A stretch of 64,000 nucleotides of DNA from Prinsepia uniflora (Eukaryota; Streptophyta; Magnoliopsida; Rosales; Rosaceae), in contig CM064870.1 of assembly GCA_032719365.1 (NCBI GenBank), positions 43,494,194 through 43,558,193 of the forward strand, given 5' to 3'. Positions within the stretch are counted from its first letter, which is position 1, and each line of letters begins with the position of its first letter. The notes beneath the pieces were generated by a model. The model was given only the letters and a program-made list of their open reading frames with translations. It did no database searches and was not told the DNA's origin. A program made the position numbers and the translations under genes. Positions 33,573 to 44,408 of the stretch are shown here, one piece after another.

Positions 33573-36468
33573 ACGGTTGCTCTTTTGTGCTCGCAGGTCG
33601 AGGGTGTGATGTCTCTTTGGGCTGCAATTCGTTATCAACCTGATAGATAGTTTTTGGATTTGGATAGTGGATGGTGTGTGATTGGCCCAATACGCCGTGC
33701 GTTAATGTGATTCGACCCAAGTGGGGTTGATTGTGATGAACTGGTATTGTGGGACCGTCGGTTCGGTCATGTGATATTGGATTGTTGTGCTGCTAGGTGC
33801 AGCCAGGTTCGGGGAACCTCATGTAAGTAATGGTTTAAAAATGTGAACCCTTGTGGTGGTTTCTAGTGTGAGGGATGTTGGTTCATCGGAGTTGGCCGAT
33901 GACCTAGTGGTGGAACCCACGTTGATGGGATGGTAGGATTGGATTTGACGTCCATACGATGTCAGGACTGCGGGGTCGGTCAGGTTGTGGATTTTATATT
34001 ACGGAAAGCTGTTTGGTTCGGTTGAACCATAGGATGTGATTGTGGAACCCTAGTGGATGATGGATCAAAAAGGTAAACCTTAATTGTGGCTAGTGGATGA
34101 GAACTTGTGCTGCGACGAGCGGTTGAGGTCATGGATGACCATGTGGATGGCTCTGGTGAGTCTAGTCAGAACTATGGGATTCGATTTACGGATACGGTTC
34201 TGAGATAAATTATGGAATCCCGTGTTGGATCGGGTATTAGTGTGAGGTATGGATGCGGATCTCGATAGCAATGATAGTTAGGCGGTAGTCATATAGAGAT
34301 GACTGGCTATCGAGGGTAATCAGTGTGGTCATAATACTTGGGGATCAGGGGACGTTCAGGGAACGTTCATTTTCCTGATGTGGATTGTCAGAGTGGTGGT
34401 ACCCATAGTCGTGAGGTACAGGATCGTCGTTCGGTATGAACGGAGATCCAGGGTTGTCGTATTTGCACACGGTGTGCAGTATGGATGTTTGCGGGTTGGT
34501 ACTTTTGTGCTGATGCTAGTATGGATGCCTGTGTGCTGATACTAGTGTTGTTGATAGTATGTTGGTGCTGGTACTAGCGCTGGTACTAGTGTCGGTAATG
34601 GTGTTGACGATGAGCCACAAGTTGGGGTGTGACTCCGTCCTGATGAACATATGTGCGGTCTTTGAGATTCGGTAGTGGTTGAGTGATGGACTGGATGGGA
34701 TCCAGTTAAGATTGTGATGTGTTGGGATAAGTCCCAATAGTGGTGAGATAACCAGTAAGGAGAGGATTAAAAATGTATAATTGAGAACTTGGAAAACCGA
34801 GTGTTGAACCTGTAAAGGTTGGGATGTGCGAACGGAACAATAACAGATTGATTGTGGACACGGGGTTGTCCAAGTGAGTTGAGGAGGTAGGAAGTCTAGC
34901 AGTTAGACTTGACGTCTTGTTGGGAGCATGTCTGTTTCCAACATGGTTGGAACCTTAGTTTTGAGGAAAGTTGTGATTGGGGAACGAGAGTGGTACTCGT
35001 TTTTGGTGATTAGTATTCCGAAGTCATTGGGGTTGACTTCTTGTTTTCTGCCCTGGCAGACATTGACTGTAGTTACCAGTACGTTGAGCGTGTATTGGTT
35101 GGTGAGCTCATGTGTGTTGTGGGGTCATCAGGGGGAGTTGCGTATTCGAAATTAAGTAAACGAGATTTTTCATTTTCTGCTTGGTGGCAGACGATGTGGT
35201 GTCACATGACGTGGTGAGTACAGTGAGTTTTGCTGCATCCACGTAGGATGAGTTTTGACGTCATCATTCTTGGATCATCCTTGGTTTTCCTAGGTGGAAA
35301 GACAAGGATTGATACGAACTTGGGTATGTGAGTCGTAAATGACGGGGTTGAACTTCTTTTCGAAGTGGGGCCCGTCTGGTATTCTACTCGGGTGAGTAGG
35401 TTTTCAAGGTAGTTGAATTTTGTCAACCTTAGACGTGTGGAGGTTGGATTGGCTTCCCTATGAAGTCAATTGGAGGTATTGAACGGGTAACCGATAGGTT
35501 CGGTTTTGGTGTGTCTTGGTAAATGTAAATGAGATTTCGGGATTTGGAATCGAATTTCTGGGTGACGATTCAAGATTCGATTTTGGAACTTGAAAGTATA
35601 TTTCTGGATTTGGGTACGGAATGATTATTCCAAATGCTAGCTACGGAATAATGATTTCGGATTCGGATTTGGATAAGAATTAAAAATGTGATGTCTGGGT
35701 TTGGATCCGGGATTTCTTACGAAATTGCGGATTTGGATTCAGAATTAGAACTAGATGATGGGTGGAGTTTCGTTTTGTCTCATGCTGGATTGGGCAAATG
35801 TACTCCATTATTGGAACGTATTGGCAACGACCTAGGTGGTTGTAGTCTGGTCGATGGGTTATACCCGAGGTTGTCGGTGAGCGTCTTGGTAGTCGGATTG
35901 GTTCCGATACCATGAGATTAGTTGTGGGCCGGACATTACTATGCAATGGGTCATGGTAATTCCGATGTGTTTAATTACACACAGGTAGTGTGAAAATGTC
36001 GGTAAGGATATATTTAAGTCAAGTAAGTTGGTGGCTTGTGTGGCCACGAGTGAGTCTAGTGTTAGTTTTCGACTGACAACAACTGTGTGGTGACAGATTG
36101 TCAAGATGTGTCAACATAGATTGTTGAGTGGGGTTAGCTGACTCCTAGTGGGAGTGGGAAAGGAACCGTCGAGTTGTTGCGTCAACGAGAGGGTTGATTT
36201 GACAAGTGGTGTCAAATTCGAAACAAGTAGTTTCAGTCATTCGACGGGGTCGAATGTAGTCATTGCGTTTAGAGTATTAGTGGTACGTAGAGTGCAGACA
36301 AGTTTTGTCTGGTTAGTTGGTGTACGGGTGTACACGTGTTACGTGGTCGATTCCACTTTCCACGGGGTGTTTGTGGAATCAGGGTAGTCGAGTTTCGAGA
36401 GCAAAACTAATTAAGGAGGGAAGTACGTTGAGATTAGATCGGTTGGAATTTCGAGGACGAAATTTATT

Positions 36469-36480
36469 AAGGAGGGAAGA
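36469..36480 (+). other. Polypurine tract of the LARD-like element
   Basis: AAGGAGGGAAGA precedes the 3' LTR TGTAAC start at 36482 by one base. It is the expected plus-strand primer. Confidence 0.85.
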
Positions 36481-36481
36481 T

Positions 36482-39400
36482 TGTAACAACCCGTCCCGAA
36501 TTTCTGGGATTAGATTAGTCACTAATCTCGATTAGTGAGGTTGATCGGTGATTAGTAGGGTGGAATCGGACAAATTATGCAAAATGACCATTTTGCCCCT
36601 GATCGTGGGCAAAATGTTGACTTTTTGATCGGGCGGTCAAACGGACATTGACCGATGACCGTGACGTAGTTCGAGACGTCACGAGTTCATAGACAGGTGG
36701 CACGTTCGATTCCGACATTCGTAGAGAAAGTTTTGAGGTTCGGAAGTTGAGGGGTATTTTGGTAATTTGACATAATAGGGGTCAAATGTTGACTTTTTGA
36801 TCGGGAGGTCCGATGGACGAGGGCCAAGGACCATTACGTAGGTATCGTCGATACGAATCCAATGACAGGCGGCATGCCGAAATCGGAGATTTGACGACGA
36901 CGTTATGGTCAAGGAAACGAAATTACGAACCGAGGCTCGGATTAAAATAATGATATAATAATAAATAGTGACCGTTGACTGTGCACCTCCGGATGAGTGA
37001 CAAGTGTCACCCATCCCTTGTTTCCAGCTCCTTGTTTCCCTCCAAACATCATCATTACTACATCATCATCACTAATCCACCATTTCCCTTAATTAATCAC
37101 CCTTAATCCTCCATTTTCTTCTCTGTGTACTGCAAATCGTGAGCAAAATCTGTGTGGGAGAATTGGGAGAATTGGCTCCCTCTCTCTGCCGTTCTTGAGA
37201 GAAAAATGAGAGACTAAGATGATTGAATTAACGGGGAAACACGAGGGGTTGAGAGAGTATTGAATTTTGGATTTTGGATTTCGGGAAAATTGGGGGGAAA
37301 ATTCGAAATGGAAGATTTAGGCCGTGAGGATCGAATTGGAGATTACCTTCAGCTTCCTGGGATCACAACGATCAGAATCGTCGAAGGAACGAAGGGAATT
37401 GGTGCTGTTTTGGCTCTGATCACACTTGGTGACAGAGGAGGAAATTCGACCTTGAGTCGTAAAGTTGGAGGCTTCGATGGACGGAATTGAGGTGGGCAAA
37501 CTACTTCTCATGATCCCACGATGCTTCTGGGTTCGTCAATTGAAAGAAAACGGTCGTGGTTGACGAAACTCCATGGTTGCACAGTGGACGGTGTTCGAGC
37601 TTGTGTCGTGATCATTTAGTGATCAAACGACGAAATTGATGTGGGGGAATTGTTCCTCATGATCCATTGATGCTTCTGGATGCATCAATTGGAAGAAACC
37701 TGCAGCCATTGAAGGAATCCCATGATTAAACAGTGACCGGAGTGTTCTTCGTGTTCATCGTGGAATCGATGGAATCTGGGTAAGTGTTCGTGTAATTGAG
37801 TTTACAGAACTTAAATTAGACTTAAAACTAAACTAACTGAATGATTAATTGAAGGAATTAAGGCTGAATTGATGGACATTGAACCGGGTTGTATCGCGGG
37901 TAAATTGGACTCGTTTACCAGACATACGGGTTAGAACGATGCACTGTAGCAGGCGCGTGAGTTTCACGAGCAGCCACTCATGGCGGCGCGTGACGGCGCG
38001 TGGGCACGAATCTCGAGGTGAGGTTAACATGACTTCTGTCTTATTTAATGTAACGGACATTTTGGAATTGATTTCGTGTCGATCGGACACCGTCTCGATA
38101 GTGTTCGGGATGTCCGAAGGTTTTAAATTAAGTTTAAAAATAAGTAAAAATTCGGGAAAATTACGGGACTTTGATAGGATGTTAATGATGAGGTTAGTGA
38201 CCCTCTAATGTGATTTGGACAGGATTGGGAGTCTCGGTGATAGTGGTGTGGCCCGGGAGGGCCGGTGGCACGCGTATCGAGGCATACCGTTAAAACGGTC
38301 TGTGAGTAGACTTTGGTTTTATAAATTCTATGCATGCTTAAATGTTTTATATGGATTATGGTTGTGATTGTATGATGTTGATTTGGTTGTTGGTAAATTG
38401 TACGGTTTCACGTATTTCGAGGCGATTTACGTGCTTGCACGTAAATCGAGGTTTCCGGTTTTACATGGATTTTCCATATTTATGACTTGGATATAATATG
38501 ATGAAATGGTTTTGAAATTGGAAATATAAACTCGGGCTTGAGGCCCACTTGTTTTGGAAATTTCGGACTTGGAGTCCATTTGAGAATCGGGCCGGGGGCC
38601 CAGTTGGTTAATGAAATCGGGCCAGGGGCCCAGTTGATATGAAATCGGGCTGAGACCCATTTGAGTTATGTTATCGGGCCAGGGGCCCAGTTGATTTACG
38701 AATTCAGACCGTGGGCCCAGTGGGTTTATAAGTCGGGCTCCGGGCCCAATTGGTTTACAAATCGGGCCGTGGGCCTAGTGGTTCATAAAATCGGGCATGA
38801 GGCCCAGTTGGATAATAAATGTGATTTCGAGTCAGGGACCCTATGTTTAATAATTGTGATTTTGGGTCAGGGACCCTAAATGGAAATTTCGGGCAGGGCC
38901 CATTGTAATGATGTGATAAAAGGATTTAAGAAAACTGTTTTCCATACACCATCTGGATACAAGGATATATGATGGTCTCCTCCAGATGTCTGGGACACTG
39001 GGAAGTCACGGTGCATTGCCTGCGATGGGTCATTGTACGGAGCAGCCGGACCGTATGATGACTCAGGAGCAGGATTGCTATGATTGACGTCAGGGACGTC
39101 AGACATCAGGGATCTCAGATATATGGACCCGGAGAGACCCCGGGCAGCACGCGTAGCTTATGAAACCGTGAGATATGACGTCAGGGACGTCTAGCGTCTG
39201 GGACGCTAAGCATCTGGGATGCTGGTGATGGTAATGGTAAAATATGGATTAATGGAACTATGAAATGGCTTTTCGGTTGGATATGTGTTATGTGGTAAAA
39301 ATGGATTATTGGTTATGAAATGGTATGTCGGGTCAGGGACCCTAAATGGTTTTGGATTTATGGATTTATATTTATGGCTTTGGGCGGTGGCCCACATGGT

Positions 39401-39815
39401 TTTAATATGCATGGTTGTGGTATTCCACTGTTTTGGGCTGAGTTCCCACACTTGGTTTTTAGTTAACGGTTTTTGGGCTAAGGCCCTAATGGCTCGGTTG
39501 AGCAAACGTTTTGGTTACTGGTTTTGTGGCATGCATACGTTTTTATTGGAGGGCATAAATGTCTTATAAATGTATTTGGTAAACTTATTGGTTTTTGTCC
39601 ACTCACAGCTTTTGGTTTTAATGCCCTTCAGGTTGATTACGGATGTGATTGCAGTAGAGGCTGAGACATTGCACACCTCCTCCATCGGTCCTTGCGCACT
39701 CTGGATGCCCCGGTTGGGCAGTGGCTCTTGGTTATCCCTTGTCTGACACTCCTTGTTGGACGGGAGCAGAGCACATTCCACGGTAATCCCAGGGGGATTG
39801 GGATGGGTCCTGTCA
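36482..39815 (+). repeat. 3' LTR (3334 bp) of the LARD-like element
   Basis: An uninterrupted copy of the same LTR type. In order it has the palindrome (36992-37015), donor CTGG|GTAAGT at 37780, acceptor GGACAG| at 38222, exon-like block 38223-38301, donor GTGAGT at 38302, the GGGCC/GGCCC hairpin array (about 38529-38900), and a TGACGTCAGGGACGTCAGAC region near 39083-39105. The acceptor CCCTTCAG|GTTG at 39631/39632 follows, then a TGTCA end. It serves as the unbroken reference for the 5' LTR. Confidence 0.9.
38223..38301 (+). other. Predicted 79-bp internal exon of an LTR non-coding RNA
   Basis: Bounded by GATTTGGACAG| on the left and |GTGAGT on the right. The same block occurs at 29091-29169, 48243-48321, 57401-57478, 3014-3091 and 31115-31175, and on the minus strand at 26284-26216. 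Sizes are 61-79 bp. Codon phase is not conserved, so it looks non-coding. Splicing is inferred, not observed. Confidence 0.45.
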
Positions 39816-40404
39816 AAATCCCACGTGTCACCATCCCCTCAAGCCTCACACAAAAATCTCCTTTCTACCCAGGACACTTGTCCCAATCCGGCTACACCAA
39901 ACCCAAAGTACAAAAGACCAAACTGCCCTTCTTTTTTAGTCAAAATTACCATTTTGCCACTACCTTTCTAGACCCGTAACGCACACATCCTAACTATGAT
40001 GAATACGTGCCGCTTGTCCTTGAACTCAGGCCAACAAGATCTATCTAACGGTCCTTGGTCAACGTGTCAAAACCCGATCGTACGAAAAGTCAACTTTTCT
40101 CCCTATTTTAACCACATTACGGTAATGCCCTCAACCTTCCGAACATCATAACTTCCTCCTCAGATGTCGGAATAGTGCGTGTCACCTGTCTACGGATTCG
40201 TGATGTCCCGAACTACTTCACGGTCACCGGTCAATACCCAATTGACCGCTCAAACTAAAAGTCAACTATAGGCCCAGACTAGGGGCAAAATTGTCATTCC
40301 ACGCTACCGGGCCTATCGTAACTGACTAACCACCAATTAAGCTCACTAATCTCATTTTAAACACGGTCTTAACCCTAATTTCTGGGACGGGTCGTTACAT
40401 AGAC

Positions 40405-41758
40405 CATCATGGATGGTGGCCGGGAATGCCCAATACGGTGAGTATACGTTCAAAATTTGGAAATTGGGTTTTAGTGTTTGTTGATCGGTTTTAATGATTG
40501 GAACTTGTTCCTGGTGGTTGTATGAACATCTGGAGATCGAAATCGAGGATGGAGGTGGCTGGAGTTTACGACGGAGCATGGTTGCAGGTCACGATCACCG
40601 TTCCTCTTCATACAGGTAACTTTGAGTCCTTTTCTCAGTTTTCTGGGTTGGTAGAATCGTTCTACGGATCGAGATGAGGAGAATGGGGGAAAATGGGGTG
40701 GTTTGGTGGTCAGACGGTGGAGAACCTGCCAAGTCACGGTTGCGAGTCTGCGCGACCCGGTTCACGTAGTCGGGTCGACCCAGTCGAAAGGTTGAAGACG
40801 AAATGACGTCATCATCTGACAACTCTCAGACGTGGACCAATAGTAGGGTGACACGTGTCACATGTAAGTGCACAGTTAGCACTGACATGTTAGTGACCTA
40901 GCCCAATCTCGGGCTGCCACGTGTCATTGACATGTTAGTGACGTGGACCAGTACGCAGGCGACATGTGGCACTAGGTGTCAGATCTGACAGCTGTCAGGT
41001 GACGTCATGCTGACGTCAACGATGATATCAGCGTTAACTTTGTTGACGTCAGTAGAGTTTACTTTGACCAACATTGACCGTGCGTTGACCACGCACGTGG
41101 GGGTGCTTGAGCGCGAATTTAGAGGTTGGACCAATGGCATTCGAAGGGTTTCAACGATTCAGATCTAATGGTGGTGGTTTTGGGTCAATCAAAGATCATT
41201 AAGTTGGTCAAATCAAGGTTTTTCACCTTAGGAAACGTGTCCGAGGTACATTGAATTTTCTGGGAATGTCAGGGGTTCTTGATTAGGACTTTTGTAGATA
41301 GTTAGTGACCTTCAGATGTGATTTGGATAAGATTGGAAGTCCCAGAAATGGTGGATTAGCCTCGAAGATGTTTATGAGACGCTTATCGAGGAGCAAGCTA
41401 GGACGGTCTGTGAGTGGACTTTTGTTTTCGAAATATGATGCATGCATAACTGTTTTATATGTTTTAAATCTTTGTTTTGAATACCTTGAGTACGTATGTT
41501 TGTGGTATTTGTTATTTACGTATTTGCACGTATTTTGAGGCGTATAGTTTTATGTTGGATTTATATGTGCTTGTGTTTTCAATAATGGTTTAATAGAATG
41601 GTTTTGAATTTGGAAATATGGAATCGGGCATGAGACCCATTCGATTTGAAAACTATCGAACTTGGAGTCCATTTGATTTAACGAGATATCGGGCTAGAAG
41701 CCTATTTGGTTTACATGATCGGGCTAGAAGCCCAGTTGATTATGATATCGGACATAAG
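40405..41758 (+). repeat. Right part of the outermost LTR of the nest
   Basis: It continues the LTR that starts at 24487. It has donor ATACAG|GTAACT near 40616 and an ACGT-rich 40830-41100 stretch (ACACGTGTCACATGT, TGACGTCAACGATG). Donor GGTCT|GTGAGTGG is near 41409, and GGGCATGAGACCC hairpin units run from 41627 to 41750. It ends where a reverse LTR begins at 41759; its own 3' terminus is not found. Confidence 0.7.
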
Positions 41759-42950
41759 TGACAGGACTCACCCCTAATCCCCCGGGCTTAAGGGCTAAAT
41801 CCTGCTTCCGTCAAACTTACACATGACACGAAGGCTAAACCGACGTCCAACCTCCATGTGACACGTAAGTCGGACAAGGGATTCTCAATTCAACCATCCA
41901 ACAGTAGCCGGACTTCCCAGAGTGCACAGAATCTACTGTGGATCGTACGTGTGATATCTCCGTCTCTCTCGACCAACAGCCCGTACCGCAACAACCTGCA
42001 AGGTATCAAAAACATGAAAAGACTGTGAGTGGACAAAAATAAAGTATAGTTCAAAACAGTTATCAAAAAAACATAATTACATTTTTACCCTCCACACAAA
42101 AACCAATGCATGCATTTCAAGTCATGTCATGAAACCATTTCATATTAAAAATCATCAACGAAAACCATTATCGAAAACCCGACTCAATTTTGTCATTCAA
42201 ATCCAGGGCCTCAGCCCAAAATCACAAATCAATCGCAAAGTACGGGAACTCGGTCCCAAAACTCTTCAAATCCAAATCATCCGGGTCACCGCCCAAAACA
42301 TCGGAAAAACCAGTGAAAAACATCAATCATGCGAGTTTACTGGATCTCAAGTGTGCCTGAGTCTTTAAACTCAAAACCATGCGCAATAATCAGGCCTTCC
42401 CGGGATATTAACGAGTCTTTAAACTTAAAATACAATCACAGACCTCGGGGGTATCACAATCACCGAGTCTTTAAACTCAAAACATATACCGAGTCTTTAA
42501 ACTCAAAACATATACCGAGTCTTTAAACTCAAAACATATCAATCCAGGGCCCTCCCCCCTCCCCCCCCCCCACCCCCCCCCCCCCCCCCTCTCCCCCCCC
42601 ATCAATCAACCGAGTCTTTAAACTCAAAACCAGATCCAGCAGTTTTTCTTTTCTTTTCCAGGGCTTTAAACCCAAAATCATTTTTCAAGCAATAGTGAAA
42701 ACCATAGAAAATTCTTATCCGAATTCGCAACAATATTCTATAAGCTAGCATTTGGAACCATCATCCTAAACCCAAATCCAGATTTCCTTTCCAAACCTCA
42801 GAACCAAATCCAAAATATCATTTCTGAAATCACATGAACAGGGCTCCAAGCTCGAAATCAATTTTCCGGCACGGATTTCTGATACCAATTTGATAGGACC
42901 CACCCCTAATCCCCCGGGCTTAAAGGCTAAATCCTGCTCCCATCTAACTT
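41759..42950 (-). mobile_element. Reverse LTR element collapsed by internal deletion
   Basis: A reverse LTR end TGACAGGACTCACCCC at 41759 leads into LTR-intron sequence with a GTTTAAAGACTC array (42355-42635). This LTR body stops near 42877 and is joined directly to a reversed primer-binding site (TTGGTATCAGA on the minus strand, 42878-42888) and a second LTR end (TGATAGGACCCACC at 42891). Only about 60 bp of that second LTR remains. The internal region and most of one LTR have been deleted. Confidence 0.65.
42550..42600 (+). repeat. Poly-C tract (51 bp) inside an LTR minisatellite
   Basis: Almost pure C (G on the minus strand) with a few T and A interruptions. It sits where other copies have a GACGGGGGCGGGCCC spacer, so it may be an expansion of that G-rich spacer, or an assembly artefact. 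Confidence 0.9.
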
Positions 42951-43555
42951 ATCCTGACAGTTCCTAACCTGTCATCTCAACTCGATCAAGCGAACCAATT
43001 CATTTGACTTCCGACAACTTCTCGAGTCGAGCGTACCTCGTACTAATGCTTCTGTCAGCGATCCGTGCCAACCCTACCAGAGTTACAACGTACTCTCCTC
43101 TACCCTGAATTGACCAATCACCTCACCAGTGGTTCCACTAATCACTAACACAGTTATCCTGTGGGCACACCAACCACGTCCCACACTGTCTAATTGCAAC
43201 CAGACCCTATCACATTCCTGTTTAACCAAGAACATATCTCTCCCAGGGTCCCACCAGCCATTAATGGCTCGGAGTATCCAGCTCATCTCAACACTGAAGC
43301 CCGTAATAACCAATTAACCACTCAGGATCACCCTGATCCGGCCCACATGCTTCGTCAAAAATCATCATATCAGAAATACACCGATTATCCATCCATTCCT
43401 AACATACTTCGACACTAAGCTGTGCACCAACACTTGGACATGCACCCGTTACCACCAACCATTCGCAATGGCAACCCTATGAACCTTGAAAGAAACAAAG
43501 ATATTTTAGAATACCTCAAACACAGTTCGTAGAGTATATCCTTGCGTGCTTCAAA
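42951..43555. other. Unassigned DNA between LTR fragments
   Basis: About 600 bp with no similarity that I recognise to the LTR bodies and no coding domain. It may be diverged internal sequence of the reverse element to its left. Confidence 0.4.
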
Positions 43556-44408
43556 TGTCAGGACCCGTCCCAAATCCCCTGGGATTAACGTGGGAGGAGG
43601 AGTGTGATGGCTCGTCTCTGCTACAGCTCGCATCCGCGATCAACCTGAAGGGCATTAAAACACGAAAACTGTGAGTGGACAAAATAAACATTTTCATTAA
43701 AAACATTTTCGCATAAGAACATTTACGCCCTTCACTAAAAGCATATGCATGCATTCAAAAACCATTTATCAAACATTCATAAAACCATTTGAAAATGTAT
43801 TCTCAAAACCTTTCGAGGGTTCATGCCCGGTCCCCATAAACCGTCATGACCCATAAATCCATTTGGGTCCCCGACCCGAAATCACCATCTTAAAACCATA
43901 AACCATTATATGTGGGAACTCAGCCCAAATAAACACAAGTGAGTCTCAGCCCAAAACCATTCTCCGTGAAATACCAAAACATACAATACGGGGTTTCTGC
44001 CCCCAAATCACTTTCTAAAACATAAAAGATGGAATACGGGGCCTCCGCCCCCAAATCACTATCATAGTACCACATACGTACTCACACGTATAACCCATCT
44101 GAGGCTCTTCCTAGAAGATGCCAACTCGGGGCACACAGCCCCTAGGGAATACATCCCCGATAAATGTCATGATATCAATCTCTCTACTAGTGTGCACACT
44201 ACCCGGGGTCTCACTCCGAGTCTTCTCCAAGGAATATCCATCTGGGAGGCTCAATCTCTGGATCTAGTCCGAGCTCTCTCTCTGGATCTAGTCCGATCAC
44301 ATCATAAGTCGTAACCCTCACTCCTAGAAAGGGATCCCTATGGGGATATCCATTCTGGTCTGTGAATCGTGACTCTCCAGGTCGACGTGTGGAGGAGACC
44401 ATATAAAC
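43556..44408 (-). repeat. Reverse LTR fragment (3' half only)
   Basis: TGTCAGGACCCGTCCCAAAT at 43556 is a reversed LTR end. It is followed by reversed TGCCCTTCAG|GTTGATCGCG and GTCCACTCACAG signals near 43640-43680, GGGCC hairpin units, and a GTCTCCTCC block near 44390. Similarity ends near 44408 and no matching LTR start was found. Confidence 0.65.

Larger units (their letters stand above)
33558..36481 (+). other. Non-coding internal region of the LARD-like element
   Basis: About 2.9 kb with only short, unrelated ORFs and no retroviral domain. Positions 34500-34620 have a GCTGGTACTAGTG-type short repeat. Positions 35529-35760 resemble LTR-intron sequence found at 3375-3560 and 48599-48800 (GGAATCGGATTTC, then GGATGACGATTC). 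The region ends TTTCGAGGACGAAATTTATT before the polypurine tract, a typical plant gypsy 3' signature. Confidence 0.75.
27350..39815 (+). mobile_element. Long-LTR, gag-pol-less retrotransposon (LARD-like)
   Basis: A structurally complete element: 5' LTR 27350-33557 (about 3.35 kb once the nested solo LTR is removed), PBS at 33560-33572, internal region 33558-36481, polypurine tract ending at 36480, and 3' LTR 36482-39815 (3334 bp). The flanks are AAACC (27345-27349) and AAATC (39816-39820), a duplication with one C/T change. No gag, protease, RT or integrase similarity was found internally, so it must be moved in trans. The LTRs are close but not identical: I count 11 mismatches in the first roughly 250 bases, six of them G/A or C/T with the A or T in the 3' LTR. 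The insertion is therefore not brand new. Confidence 0.9.
25059..40399 (-). mobile_element. Solo LTR (about 2.87 kb) split by the 27350-39815 element
   Basis: On the minus strand it begins TGTAACGACCCGTCCCAGAA (ending at 40399) and ends GGTGGGTCCTGACA (at 25059). It is flanked by TAGAT (25054-25058) and TAGAC (40400-40404). Its sequence is 25059-27349 plus 39821-40399. It keeps the LTR splice-like signals on the minus strand: GGCAG|GTAATT near 26950, GACAG|GATCG (exon 26284-26216), ACT|GTGAAT, and CCCTCCAG|GTCG near 25350. The minisatellite is at 25638-25770. Confidence 0.85.
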
